Counted from the first letter of the stretch, positions 25,207-35,659 are shown. The stretch: DNA of 64,000 nt from Mesorhizobium amorphae (GCF_014843845.1 NZ_JHQS01000055.1:1-64000); one strand, 5' to 3'. Translations and numbers: made by a program. The notes: a model not told the origin generated them from the sequence alone.

Positions 25207-25791
25207 TCAGGCGTTCTCTTCGCCGCCTTCGAACTCGGCGTTCGGGTCGAAGAAGTTCTCCGGCCGCGCATTGTCGTTGATGTCTTCGCCATAGATGGCT
25301 TCGGCGGTGGTCAGCGTCTCGCCCTTGGCCTGACGCTCGGCTTCGTCGGCCGTGCGGGCGATGTTGAGCGTGATGGTGACCTCGACTTCCGGATGCAGCG
25401 CGATCGCCACATTGGTGACCCCGATGGTCTTGATCGGCTGGTTGAGCTGGATCTGGTTGCGGTTGACCGAGAAGCCCTCGGCCGTCAGCAGCTCGGCGAT
25501 GTCGCGGGTCGACACCGAACCGTAGAGCTGGCCGGTCTCGCCGGCCGAACGCACGGCGATGAAGCTCTTGCCGTCGAGCTTCTCGGCAACCTGCGCGGCT
25601 TCCGACTTGCGCTCGAGGTTACGGGCTTCGAGCTGGGCGCGCTGGCCCTCGAACTTCTTCTTGTTGGCTTCGTTGGCGCGCAGCGCCTTGCCCTGCGGCA
25701 GCAGGAAATTGCGGGCAAAGCCGTCCTTGACCTTGACGGTATCGCCCATCTGGCCGAGGCGGGAAACGCGTTCGAGAAGAATGACTTCCAT
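25207..25791 (-). CDS. rplI: Large ribosomal subunit protein bL9, extended C-terminus
   Basis: 194 residues. The N-terminal rRNA-binding domain is MEVILLERVSRLGQMGDTV with the conserved GFARNFLLPQGKA. The long linking helix and C-terminal domain follow. The E. coli protein has 149 residues; here an acidic tail (GEDINDNARPENFFDPNAEFEGGEENA) extends it, as in other rhizobia. Last gene of the rpsF-rpsR-rplI unit; GGAAC-type sequence before the ATG. Confidence 0.97.
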   Translation of the reverse strand: MEVILLERVSRLGQMGDTVKVKDGFARNFLLPQGKALRANEANKKKFEGQRAQLEARNLERKSEAAQVAEKLDGKSFIAVRSAGETGQLYGSVSTRDIAELLTAEGFSVNRNQIQLNQPIKTIGVTNVAIALHPEVEVTITLNIARTADEAERQAKGETLTTAEAIYGEDINDNARPENFFDPNAEFEGGEENA

Positions 25792-26004
25792 GGTTTTGTT
25801 CCTTCATCTGGGCGCCAGCTTCTGGAAGGCGCCGGATTGTCTGGAACAGGTCAGGAAGCAAAAGGGGCGTTGCCGCCGGTGTCGCTGTCCTGCCTGTCGC
25901 GGCAGTTAGAGGCTTTTCACCTCAACTCGGGATTTGACGTTCAACCCTGCGGCGCCCGTCGCCGTGGGAGAAGAGCGGGCGGCGAACCGCCCGCATCAGA
26001 GAGA

Positions 26005-26253
26005 TTAGCGAACCACGTAGGGCAGCAGGCCGAGGAAGCGGGCGCGCTTGATCGCCTTGGCGAGCTCGCGCTGCTTCTTCTGGCTGACGGCGGTGATGCG
26101 CGACGGCACGATCTTGCCGCGCTCGGAAATGTAGCGCTGCAAGAGGCGCACGTCCTTGTAGTCGATCTTGGGCGCGTTGGCGCCGGAGAACGGGCAGGTC
26201 TTGCGGCGGCGATGGAACGGGCGCCGGGTCGGGATCTGATTGATGTCGACCAT
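26005..26253 (-). CDS. rpsR: Small ribosomal subunit protein bS18
   Basis: 82 residues with the family signature KIDYKDVRLLQRYISERGKI and the basic RRRKTCPFSG start. It binds S6 on the platform of the 30S subunit. The start codon overlaps the rpsF stop by one base (TAATG), so translation is probably coupled. The gap to rplI (213 nt) holds no gene that I can see, although some rhizobia carry a membrane-protein gene there. Confidence 0.97.
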   Translation of the reverse strand: MVDINQIPTRRPFHRRRKTCPFSGANAPKIDYKDVRLLQRYISERGKIVPSRITAVSQKKQRELAKAIKRARFLGLLPYVVR

Positions 26254-26753
26254 TATTCTGCACCCCCTTCAAAGCCTTCGCGCGGACGGCGCGGACCACG
26301 ATCGCCACCGGCGTCGCCGAACGAGCGCGGCGGACGATCGCCACGGTCGCCGCGATCGCGGTCGCCGAACGAACGCGGGCCACGATCGCCACGGTCACGG
26401 TCGCCGAAGCCGCCGCGTTCCGAGCGCTCTTCGCGCTTCTGCATCATGGCCGACGGGCCTTCCTCATGCGCCTCGACCTTGACGGTCAGGAAGCGCAGCA
26501 CGTCCTCGGAAAGGCCCATCTGGCGCTCCATCTCGTTGAGCGCTGCCGGCGGGCAGTTGAGGTCCATAAGCGTGTAGTATGCCTTCCGGTTCTTGTTGAC
26601 CCGGTAGGTGAGGGACTTCAGTCCCCAGTTCTCGACCCGGCCGACGGACCCGCCATTGGCGGAGATGACGCCCTTGTACTGCTCGACAAGCGCATCGACC
26701 TGCTGCTGCGAGAGGTCCTGCCGGGCAAGGAACACATGTTCGTAGAGAGCCAT
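26253..26753 (-). CDS. rpsF: Small ribosomal subunit protein bS6 with Arg/Gly/Asp-rich tail
   Basis: 166 residues. The first 95 or so form the S6 ferredoxin-like fold (MALYEHVFLARQDLSQQQ ... YRVNKNRKAYYTLMDLNCP). The last 55 residues are a low-complexity tail of repeated SFGD and RGDRG units. In E. coli the S6 tail is post-translationally glutamylated; here the tail is charged and RGG-like instead, which suggests RNA contact. First gene of the operon. Confidence 0.95.
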   Translation of the reverse strand: MALYEHVFLARQDLSQQQVDALVEQYKGVISANGGSVGRVENWGLKSLTYRVNKNRKAYYTLMDLNCPPAALNEMERQMGLSEDVLRFLTVKVEAHEEGPSAMMQKREERSERGGFGDRDRGDRGPRSFGDRDRGDRGDRPPRSFGDAGGDRGPRRPREGFEGGAE

Positions 26754-26983
26754 AGTGTATCAGTGCCTTTCTTCGTTTCTCTCCCGGTTCTCGCGGCAAA
26801 AGCCTCTGCAACTTCTCTGACCGCTGATTCCCAGTAAAAGGGGGGCGGGAAGAAAGGAGCATTTCGAGACGGTCGAGAGCGGAGACACGGGAGGCGGAAG
26901 CGCTTCTGGCTTCACACACCGCTTTTCGAGAAAAGCAACGGCCCTCCGTTCAGCCCCCAGCAAGGACCGGCAGATTGCGGGCG

Positions 26984-27011
26984 TCTATACAGCAATCCGG
27001 CTGGAAGGCAA
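26984..27011 (-). promoter_or_regulatory. Probable promoter of the rpsF operon
   Basis: On the minus strand TTGCCT (27011-27006) and TATAGA (26989-26984) are 16 nt apart. It would give a 5' leader of about 230 nt before rpsF. The leader (26754-26980) has no gene; an S6/S18-binding leader RNA could lie there, but I cannot show one by eye. Confidence 0.4.
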
Positions 27012-27069
27012 GGGCAAGCGGTGTTGCAGACAGCGTCCTTGGCGTCGCAGGGCCGAAGAACTCCAGACT

Positions 27070-28995
27070 TCAGCTCGTGTGGGCGACGAGCCTGTTGATC
27101 GTTTCCGGGAAGAAGTCGGGCGCCGCGCGGCGCTTGCCGAACATCATGTCGTATTGCAGCAGGCGGAAATCGTTGATCGCCGGGTCGATCTTCTTCTGCC
27201 GCGCCCAGTCGGGCGTCGCCTCGCCGGCCGGCGTCAAGAGAAGGTTGCGGTCGACGACGCGGTAGCGCTCGCGCAGCACGCCGAGGAAGCCGGTGTAATA
27301 GGGATGCGTGATGCCGGCCGTGGTCAATATGTGGTAGGGCAGGAAGGCCGGGCTGACCGCGCCCATGTCCTCGGCCGGACCGGTGCGGTTCGACCAGATG
27401 ATCAGCGGCGTCTGGTGATGCTCCAGCATCTGGTCGGCCGGTTCCTTGCGCGGCGCGACATTGTCTTTCATGAATCCGGTCTCGACATAGACCGGTCCGA
27501 GCGGCGGCAGATGGTCGCCGAAAAAGGCGACCACCGTCGGCCGCTCGCGTTTCCTGGCCCATTCGATCAGGCGCTCTAGGCCGCGGTCCGCATCGGCGGA
27601 GCCTTCGGTGTAGCTGAGCAGCGATTCCCGCGCCCATGTGCTGATTGGCGCCTGCACCTTGTGGGTCGGATTGTAATAACGATAAGGCTCGTAGGGACCG
27701 TGGTTCTGCAGGCTGACGGCGAAGAAGAAGACCGGGTCTTCGCTGGCGTCGGCCTCGCGGATGATCTCGTCGGTCATTGCCGCATCGGAGGCCAGCGGTC
27801 CGCGCTTCTGCATCGGCGGCAGCGTCTCTTCCGAGCGGAAGTCGTTGAAGCCGAAATCGGCATAGACCGCCCCGCGGTTCCAGAACCAGTTGGTGCCCGG
27901 GTGAATGGCGCGCGCCCTGTAGCCCTCGCTCTTCAGGAAGGTGGCCAGCGAGGGCGTCGGCGAGCGCACATATTGCTGGTAGGGGATGGAGCCGGCCGGC
28001 AGGAAGGCATTGGAAAAGCCGGTCAGCGCCTCGAACTCGATATTGGCCGTCATGCCGCCGAACTCAGGCGAGAACATGTAGCCCGAGCGCAGTGCCCGCA
28101 CGTTGGGGATCGGATCCGGCGTGATGGTGACGCCGGGCAGCTTGGTCGGATCCCAGAAGGATTCGCTCATCACGATGATGATGTCGGGTTTGTCGGCCGG
28201 CACCGATGCCGTCACCCCCGGCCTGTCGATCGCCGCGATCGCCTTGTCGGAATAGCCAGCCGGCGCCGAGACATGCGCCATCGGCACATTGAGCGCGAAG
28301 GCCAGCGCGAAGCCGTTGGAGGCGTAGTTTTCCTTCTGGTCCCACATGATCGGGATGATCTGCAGCCGGTCGCGCGTCCATGAGAAGGTGGCGTAGTCCA
28401 TGATCGAGACGAAGAAGGCGAGCAGCGGCACGGTCAGCGTCAGCCTGGCAAGGCGTCCCTTGCGGCTGAGGATCGGCACCCGGCGCCGCCACTGCCGCCA
28501 GCCATAGACGAGCAGCGACAGGCCGCCGACGATGCCGATCGCGATGGCCATGGCGGTCATCGGCCGCTCGCGCACCAAAAGCGGCATCAGCGACATGATC
28601 TGCCTGGAATACAGGAAATCGGTCGGATAGAGCGGGTCGCCGAGATAATGCGACTTCTGGTGGCCGACAAAGGCCAGCGCCAGCGTCAGCGGCGCCACGA
28701 TCATCAGGCTCTGGTGGCTGCGGCCGAGCACGGCGTCGAGACCAACCAGCACCAGCGCGAACACGATGATGGTGGTCCAGCCCGGTTTGAAGGGTTGCAG
28801 GAAGAAGCCTACGGTGCCGTAAAAGTCGCCGCGCACGATCCATTCGATGGCAAAAACCAGTATGGCGGAGGCGAGCAGGCTGATCAGGCCATAGCGGACG
28901 ACCGGCCACTTCCGCCCCGGCAAATAGCCGGTGGACGGATCGCCTTCCAGAAACTGCGGCGCGTGTTTGGCCACGCCCTTTCCGATCCTTGCCAC
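27070..28995 (-). CDS. LTA-synthase-like phosphoglycerol transferase (sulfatase fold)
   Basis: 641 residues. Five or so membrane helices fill the first 220, then a periplasmic alkaline-phosphatase/sulfatase-type domain. IIIVMSESFWDPTKLPG carries the metal-binding Glu and nearby Ser. GGMTANIEFEALTGF holds the expected nucleophile Thr. VVAFFGDHLPPLGP is the Asp-His metal site. In Gram-negatives such proteins add phosphoglycerol to periplasmic glucans (OpgB; CgmB in Sinorhizobium). Modification of cyclic beta-glucan is therefore the leading idea, not proven. Divergent from fabD. Confidence 0.85.
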   Translation of the reverse strand: MARIGKGVAKHAPQFLEGDPSTGYLPGRKWPVVRYGLISLLASAILVFAIEWIVRGDFYGTVGFFLQPFKPGWTTIIVFALVLVGLDAVLGRSHQSLMIVAPLTLALAFVGHQKSHYLGDPLYPTDFLYSRQIMSLMPLLVRERPMTAMAIAIGIVGGLSLLVYGWRQWRRRVPILSRKGRLARLTLTVPLLAFFVSIMDYATFSWTRDRLQIIPIMWDQKENYASNGFALAFALNVPMAHVSAPAGYSDKAIAAIDRPGVTASVPADKPDIIIVMSESFWDPTKLPGVTITPDPIPNVRALRSGYMFSPEFGGMTANIEFEALTGFSNAFLPAGSIPYQQYVRSPTPSLATFLKSEGYRARAIHPGTNWFWNRGAVYADFGFNDFRSEETLPPMQKRGPLASDAAMTDEIIREADASEDPVFFFAVSLQNHGPYEPYRYYNPTHKVQAPISTWARESLLSYTEGSADADRGLERLIEWARKRERPTVVAFFGDHLPPLGPVYVETGFMKDNVAPRKEPADQMLEHHQTPLIIWSNRTGPAEDMGAVSPAFLPYHILTTAGITHPYYTGFLGVLRERYRVVDRNLLLTPAGEATPDWARQKKIDPAINDFRLLQYDMMFGKRRAAPDFFPETINRLVAHTS

Positions 28996-29274
28996 TTCAC
29001 TTCCCCCGGCCCACGCAACGCGTCTTTCCCACTCGCGTCACTGATCTGTCATAGAACTGTCATCCAAAAGCTAGCGGCTGTGGCGAAAATAAGAAGAGCC
29101 AGCAAACGATTCGTGAGCGGTTTTCATCAGGTGTGATCGCCAAAAAGGCTTTCGGATCAGGGACTCGTCCGGTTTTTCCGGGCGCAACGAAGGCTGAAAC
29201 GCTGCCCGCGGGCTTGACTTGGCCGTCCGCCTTGCGTCACAGGCAGGGAAAAACCAGCCTCTGGAGAAGCCCAA

Positions 29275-30213
29275 ATGGCCGTCGCATTCACCTTTCCGGG
29301 ACAGGGCAGCCAGGCTGTCGGCATGGGCAAGGATCTGGCGGATGCCTTTCCCGAGGCGCGCAAGGTCTTCGAGGAAGTCGACGACGCGCTCGGCGAAAAG
29401 CTGTCGAAACTGATCTGGGAAGGACCGGAGGAGACGCTGACGCTGACCGCCAACGCCCAGCCGGCGCTGATGGCGGTGTCGCTGGCCGCAATCCGGGCGT
29501 TGGAGGCGCGCGGCTTTTCGCTGAAGGACAAGGTGTCTTACGTCGCCGGCCATTCACTGGGCGAATATTCGGCCCTTGCCGCCGCCGGCTTCGTTTCGGT
29601 CGCCGATGCGGCGCGCCTGCTGCGCGTGCGCGGCAATGCCATGCAGGCGGCGGTGCCGGCCGGCGAGGGCGCCATGGCGGCCATTATCGGGCTGGAGCAG
29701 GCCGATGTCGAAGCCGCCTGCGCTGAAGCCGCTCAAAGCTCGGTGTGCCAGATCGCCAACGACAATGGCGGCGGCCAGCTGGTGATTTCGGGCGCCAGGG
29801 CCGCGGTCGAGCTGGCGGCAAAACTCTGCACCGAAAAGGGCGCCAAGCGGGCGCTGATGCTGCAGGTCTCCGCGCCCTTTCATTCGGCGCTGATGAAGCC
29901 GGCGGCCGAAATCATGCGCGAGGCGCTGGCCGGCGTCAGGAAGAACGCGCCGCTGGTGCCTGTCGTCTCCAACGTCTCGGTCACGCTGACCAGCGATCCG
30001 GACGAGATCGCCCGCCGCCTGGTCGACCAGGTGACCGGCCGCGTGCGCTGGCGCGAAACGGTGGAGTGGTTTGGCGCCAATGGGGTCACGACGCTCTACG
30101 AAGTCGGCGCCGGCAAGGTGCTGTCGGGTCTGGCGCGACGCATCAACCGCGATGTCGCGACCGCCGCCGTTGGCACGGCGGCCGACGTCGAGGCGGCGCT
30201 GGCGGCGTTGTGA
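29275..30213 (+). CDS. fabD: Malonyl-CoA:ACP transacylase
   Basis: 312 residues. Loads malonyl groups onto ACP for fatty acid elongation. FTFPGQGSQAVGMG at the start, the nucleophile elbow GHSLGEYSAL with the catalytic Ser near residue 97, the substrate Arg near RGNAMQ, and the His in the SAPFHSALM block. GGAG precedes the ATG. First gene of the fab cluster, but separated from fabG by a toxin-antitoxin pair. Confidence 0.97.
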   Translation: MAVAFTFPGQGSQAVGMGKDLADAFPEARKVFEEVDDALGEKLSKLIWEGPEETLTLTANAQPALMAVSLAAIRALEARGFSLKDKVSYVAGHSLGEYSALAAAGFVSVADAARLLRVRGNAMQAAVPAGEGAMAAIIGLEQADVEAACAEAAQSSVCQIANDNGGGQLVISGARAAVELAAKLCTEKGAKRALMLQVSAPFHSALMKPAAEIMREALAGVRKNAPLVPVVSNVSVTLTSDPDEIARRLVDQVTGRVRWRETVEWFGANGVTTLYEVGAGKVLSGLARRINRDVATAAVGTAADVEAALAAL

Positions 30214-30242
30214 ACTTGAATTCCTAGTCCCGTTGCAGTACA

Positions 30243-30258
30243 TGAATACATGTATTCA
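30243..30258. promoter_or_regulatory. 16-bp perfect palindrome, probable toxin-antitoxin operator
   Basis: TGAATACATGTATTCA is its own reverse complement. It ends 13 nt before the antitoxin ATG (30272) and 30 nt after the fabD stop. Ribbon-helix-helix antitoxins usually bind such palindromes in their own promoter. Confidence 0.75.
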
Positions 30259-30271
30259 CAGGAGTTCGGAA

Positions 30272-30493
30272 ATGCCAACCTCAATCCGCCTTGCTCCCGA
30301 AATCGAAGAGCGTCTGGATTTTCTTGCGACCAAGACCGGTCGCAGCAAGGCTTATTATCTGCGTGAGCTTATCGAACGCGGTCTTGAGGACGTAGAGGAC
30401 TACTACCTCGCAGCCGAAGTTCTGGAGCGTATCAGAAGCGGCGAGGAAGAGGTCGTGAAAGCCGAGGACTTCTGGCGTGGCCTGGACGCTTGA
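30272..30493 (+). CDS. Ribbon-helix-helix antitoxin (RelB/DinJ-like)
   Basis: 73 residues. The N-terminal ribbon-helix-helix reads TSIRLAPEIEERLDFLA then KTGRSKAYYLRELIERGLE, a DNA-binding dimer fold. The acidic C-terminal part would wrap the toxin. GGAG lies 8 nt before the ATG at 30272. It overlaps the toxin gene by 17 nt, the usual coupling. The region is lower in GC than the fab genes on both sides, which suggests later acquisition. Confidence 0.88.
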   Translation: MPTSIRLAPEIEERLDFLATKTGRSKAYYLRELIERGLEDVEDYYLAAEVLERIRSGEEEVVKAEDFWRGLDA

Positions 30494-30743
30494 ATACGCC
30501 CGTTCGGCGCGCAAATTCATCGAAAAACTGGATCCGCAAACACGTCACCGCGTCCGCGACTTCATTGAGAACCGTATTGCCGTCCTCGACAATCCGCGTG
30601 AGGCTGGCAAGCCGCTGAAGGGGCCGCTTGCCACCTTTTGGAGGTATCGGGTTGGAGACTATCGGATTATCTGCGATGTGCAGGACGATCGGCTCGTCAT
30701 TCTGGTAGTGACCATAGGCCGCCGCGGCGACGTCTACAGATAG
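30477..30743 (+). CDS. RelE/ParE-family toxin
   Basis: 88 residues with the family layout: start WTLEYARSARKFIEKLDPQ, middle GKPLKGPLATFWRYRVGDYRIICDV, and end VILVVTIGRRGDVYR. This C-terminal arrangement is shared by RelE mRNA interferases, where Arg and Tyr residues cleave mRNA on the ribosome. ParE-type gyrase poisons look similar, so the target is not certain. It overlaps the antitoxin start-to-stop by 17 nt. Confidence 0.88.
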   Translation: MAWTLEYARSARKFIEKLDPQTRHRVRDFIENRIAVLDNPREAGKPLKGPLATFWRYRVGDYRIICDVQDDRLVILVVTIGRRGDVYR

Positions 30744-30783
30744 CCAAACTCGACGGCTGTCCGACTAGAGAGAAGGAAAAGAC

Positions 30784-31521
30784 ATGTTCGAACTGACCGG
30801 CCGCAAGGCGCTTGTCACCGGCGCAACCGGAGGCATCGGCGAGGCGATCGCTAGAGTGCTGCATGCGCAGGGCGCCATCGTCGGTCTGCACGGCACCCGC
30901 GTCGAAAAACTGGAGGCGCTGGCCACCGAGCTCGGCGACCGGGTCAAACTGTTTCCGGCCAACCTGTCCGACCGTGACGAGGTCAAGGCGCTCGGCCAGA
31001 AGGCGGAGGCCGATCTTGAAGGCGTCGACATCCTCGTCAACAATGCCGGCATTACCAAGGACGGCCTGTTCGTGCGCATGTCGGATGCCGACTGGGATGC
31101 GGTACTGGAGGTCAACCTGACAGCCGTGTTCCGGCTGACGCGCGAACTCACCCATCCGATGATGCGCCGCCGGCATGGCCGCATCATCAACATCACCTCG
31201 GTGGTCGGGGTGACGGGCAATCCCGGCCAGACCAACTACTGCGCCTCCAAGGCCGGCATGATCGGCTTTTCCAAGTCGCTGGCGCAGGAGATCGCCACCC
31301 GCAACATCACCGTCAACTGCGTCGCCCCGGGCTTCATCGAATCGGCCATGACCGACAAGCTCAACGACAAGCAGAAGGAGACGATCATGGCGGCGATCCC
31401 GACCCGGCGCATGGGCACCAGCGCCGAGGTCGCCTCGGCCGTCGCCTATCTCGCCTCCAATGAAGCGGCCTATGTGACCGGCCAGACCATTCATGTGAAT
31501 GGCGGCATGGCCATGATCTGA
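30784..31521 (+). CDS. fabG: 3-oxoacyl-ACP reductase
   Basis: 245 residues. NADPH-dependent reduction of beta-ketoacyl-ACP. Rossmann motif TGATGGIG near residues 12-19, NNAGIT near 86, catalytic Ser in NITSVVG, and YCASK with Tyr and Lys near 153-157. C-terminal GQTIHVNGGMAMI is typical. Full length. AGAGAGAAGG precedes the ATG. Confidence 0.96.
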   Translation: MFELTGRKALVTGATGGIGEAIARVLHAQGAIVGLHGTRVEKLEALATELGDRVKLFPANLSDRDEVKALGQKAEADLEGVDILVNNAGITKDGLFVRMSDADWDAVLEVNLTAVFRLTRELTHPMMRRRHGRIINITSVVGVTGNPGQTNYCASKAGMIGFSKSLAQEIATRNITVNCVAPGFIESAMTDKLNDKQKETIMAAIPTRRMGTSAEVASAVAYLASNEAAYVTGQTIHVNGGMAMI

Positions 31522-31723
31522 CGGACCAAGGTCCGGCGGGTTGTGAAAAGGCCCATTTCGGCTTGGACCTCGGCCATTTTTCGTGTAATGCGGCCCGCAA
31601 CCCGGCGGTTCGGGCAAAAACCGGTCCTGTTTGTTGTGTTTCCGGCAGGACCATCTTTCAGCTTGATTAGCGGCATTCCGCCCGCTAACGAAGACAGACA
31701 ACCAAAAGACGAGGATGCCCCAA

Positions 31724-31960
31724 ATGAGTGACACCGCAGAGCGCGTCAAGAAGATCGTCATCGAGCATCTTGGCGTCGACGCCGACAAGGTGACGGAGCA
31801 GGCGAGCTTCATCGACGATCTGGGCGCTGACAGCCTCGACACGGTCGAACTCGTCATGGCCTTCGAAGAAGAATTCGGCGTCGAGATCCCGGACGATGCG
31901 GCCGAGACCATCCTGACCGTCGGCGATGCCGTGAAGTACATCGACAAGGCTTCGGCCTGA
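31724..31960 (+). CDS. acpP: Acyl carrier protein
   Basis: 78 residues from the ATG at 31724, with GAGG 9 nt before. An acidic helical bundle; the phosphopantetheine Ser is in DDLGADSLDTVELV. Carries growing fatty acids as thioesters. A start 9 nt upstream (MPQMSD) is less likely. The 202-nt gap after fabG may hold its own promoter, as acpP is usually expressed far more than fabG; no clear motif was seen. Confidence 0.97.
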   Translation: MSDTAERVKKIVIEHLGVDADKVTEQASFIDDLGADSLDTVELVMAFEEEFGVEIPDDAAETILTVGDAVKYIDKASA

Positions 31961-31994
31961 GGCTTTTCGCAGGCATTACCGGGGAGGACCTGCG

Positions 31995-33257
<1,263 letters not shown>

Positions 33258-33359
33258 ACGGCCGGCAGGCAGGCGTCCTCGCACCCTGTCGTCATTTTTG
33301 CCATATTCGCCCCTACTCTGCCCCAGGGGATTCGTCGCAATGACAGATGGTAGGGCGCT

Positions 33360-34589
33360 ATGAACACAAATCCGGGCGGCGGAGAATTCGGACAGCAGCA
33401 GGCCGCATCCAGTCCGATCGTGCCGAAGACGGCCGCCGAGGCCTTGCGGCCCGAGGCCGGCACGCCGCCGCCAAGGCGCTCGCGCGCCTCGCGCAGCCAG
33501 GTCGTCGTGTTCATGAACTTCGTCATCTCGATGGTGATGCTGATGATTCTGGCCGCTGGCGCCGCGCTCTATTTCGGCAAGCAGGCCTTCAACGAGCCCG
33601 GCCCGTCTGCCGCCGGCGACACCTTCCTGGTCAAGCCGAACACGCCTGTCCAGGACATTGCTGAACAGCTCGAGCGGCGCGAGCTGATCAGCGACGCCCG
33701 CATCTTCCGCCTCGGCGTGCGCGCCTATGGCAATGATTCGGTGCTCAAGCCCGGCGAGTACGAGATCAAGCCGCGGGCTTCGATGCGCGACATCATGGAG
33801 CTTTTGAAGAGCGGCAAGTCGGTGATGTATTCGCTGACCATCCCGGAGGGGCTGACGGTCGAGCAGGCACTGCAGCGCGTTGCCCAAGAAGATACGCTGA
33901 GCGGCGACATGCCCAAGACCGTTCCGCCCGAGGGCAGTCTTGCCACGGACACGTTGCGCTTTACCCGCGGCTACTCGCGCCAGCAGATTGTCGACAAGCT
34001 ACTGGCTGACCAGAAGAAGCTGGTCGATGAGGTCTGGCAGCGGCGCGCCCCTGACCTGCCCTTGGCCAATATCGACGACTTCGTCACGCTTGCCTCGATC
34101 GTCGAAAAGGAGACGGGCAAGGGCGACGAGCGCTCGCGCGTGGCCGCCGTCTTCCTCAACCGGCTGGCCAAGGGCATGCGGCTGCAGTCCGATCCGACGA
34201 TCATCTACGGCCTGTTCGGCGGCAAGGGCAAACCCGCCGACCGCCCGATCTATCAGTCGGACATCGACAAGCAGACACCCTACAACACCTATCTGATCAA
34301 CGGCCTGCCGCCGACGCCGATCGCCAATCCGGGCCGTGCGGCACTCGAGGCGGTCGCCAACCCGTCCAAGACCGACGACCTCTATTTCGTCGCCGACGGC
34401 ACCGGCGGCCACGTCTTTGCCTCGACGCTGGAAGAGCACAACCAGAACGTCGCCCGCTACCGGGCACTGCAGAAGAAGCAGGCCGACGACGCCGCCAAGG
34501 CCGGAGCCAAGGTGGAAGGCCAGACCGATGCCCCCGCCGATGCCGGCGATAGCGGCGACGCCGGTGGCGATGCGGGGGCCGCCCAGTAG
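33360..34589 (+). CDS. mltG: Endolytic murein transglycosylase MltG
   Basis: 409 residues. A cytosolic Pro/Arg-rich start, one membrane helix (VVFMNFVISMVMLMILAAG, about 51-70), then a LysM-like region and the YceG catalytic domain. The catalytic Glu is in LASIVEKETG, with DPTIIYG and TPYNTY after it. Cuts nascent glycan strands to end peptidoglycan chains. The Ala/Gly/Asp-rich tail is disordered. Downstream of fabF as in many proteobacteria. Confidence 0.95.
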   Translation: MNTNPGGGEFGQQQAASSPIVPKTAAEALRPEAGTPPPRRSRASRSQVVVFMNFVISMVMLMILAAGAALYFGKQAFNEPGPSAAGDTFLVKPNTPVQDIAEQLERRELISDARIFRLGVRAYGNDSVLKPGEYEIKPRASMRDIMELLKSGKSVMYSLTIPEGLTVEQALQRVAQEDTLSGDMPKTVPPEGSLATDTLRFTRGYSRQQIVDKLLADQKKLVDEVWQRRAPDLPLANIDDFVTLASIVEKETGKGDERSRVAAVFLNRLAKGMRLQSDPTIIYGLFGGKGKPADRPIYQSDIDKQTPYNTYLINGLPPTPIANPGRAALEAVANPSKTDDLYFVADGTGGHVFASTLEEHNQNVARYRALQKKQADDAAKAGAKVEGQTDAPADAGDSGDAGGDAGAAQ

Positions 34590-34763
34590 CGCCGGGCGGT
34601 TTTGAAATCATCCCTTGCGGGTTTAACGCAAGCGATGCGCTGATTTTTGAAGAAAACGTACGGCGCCGGCTTGAAGGCATTGGACGTTTCGGCATTTTGT
34701 AGCCGCGCGTGGTTTGATCGGGAACGGGTTCCGGGATCACGCGCCAAGGGGCGTACGGGCATC

Positions 34764-35654
34764 ATGAATTTGCAGAGCATGACCGGTTTTGCGCGCGCGG
34801 TCGCCGAACACCAGGGCACCTCGATCGCCTGGGAGGTCAAGTCGGTTAACGGCAAGAGCGTCGAGGTCAGGCTGCGGCTGCCGCAAGGCTTCGAGCGGCT
34901 GGAGCCGGCCGTCAGGCAGACGATGCAGAAGCGATTTTCGCGCGGCAACTTCCAGGCGACACTGACCGTCGGCCGGGCCGCCGGCGCGCAAACCCAGCCC
35001 GTGGTCAACGAGGCCTTCCTGAAGGATCTGGCGGGACTGGCCAAGCGGCTGCAGGAGCAGTTCGGCTTGGCCCCTGCGACGGCCGATGGGTTGCTGGCGC
35101 TACGTGGCGTGCTGGATATGCCGGAAACCATCGAGACCGAAGAGGCGCGGGCCGCGCTCGATGCGGCGATCCTGTCGGCGCTGGACGTGGCGCTCGCCGG
35201 GCTGGAGCAGGCGCGCCAGAGCGAGGGCGATGCGCTTCGTTCGCTGCTCAGCGGCCATATCGACGCCATCGAGGCGCTGACGCTGAGGGCCGAGGCCGAT
35301 CCGTCGCGCGAGCCGGCGGCGATCCGCGAGCGCATTGCCGAGCAGGTCCGCCTGCTGATGGATGCCTCCGCCAATCTCGACGCCAGCCGGCTGCATCAGG
35401 AGGCGGCCTTCCTCGCCACCAAGGCTGACATCCGCGAAGAGATCGACCGGCTGAAGACGCATGTCGCATCGGGACGGGTGCTGCTCGCCAATGGCGGCGC
35501 CATCGGCCGCAAGCTCGATTTTCTGGCGCAGGAATTCAACCGCGAATCGAATACGCTGTGTTCCAAGTCGAACGCCGCCGCGGTGACCGCCATCGGGCTC
35601 GAACTGAAGGCGGTCGTCGATCAGTTTCGCGAACAGGTCCAGAATCTGGAGTAG
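34764..35654 (+). CDS. YicC/YloC-family endoribonuclease
   Basis: 296 residues from the ATG at 34764, the family start (MNLQSMTGFARAVAEHQG). Conserved blocks are WEVKSVNGKSVEVRLRLP near the start and GRKLDFLAQEFNRESNTLCSK at the end. YicC is an RNase implicated in turnover of small RNAs. Located directly before gmk, as in E. coli. An open extension to 34647 has no family match. Confidence 0.93.
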   Translation: MNLQSMTGFARAVAEHQGTSIAWEVKSVNGKSVEVRLRLPQGFERLEPAVRQTMQKRFSRGNFQATLTVGRAAGAQTQPVVNEAFLKDLAGLAKRLQEQFGLAPATADGLLALRGVLDMPETIETEEARAALDAAILSALDVALAGLEQARQSEGDALRSLLSGHIDAIEALTLRAEADPSREPAAIRERIAEQVRLLMDASANLDASRLHQEAAFLATKADIREEIDRLKTHVASGRVLLANGGAIGRKLDFLAQEFNRESNTLCSKSNAAAVTAIGLELKAVVDQFREQVQNLE

Positions 35655-35659
35655 CCCGA

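Noticed and set aside
31522..31723. Possible regulatory RNA or FabR-type site between fabG and acpP
   Set aside because: No dyad or promoter pair strong enough was seen; only a short GGACC-AA-GGTCC at the start.
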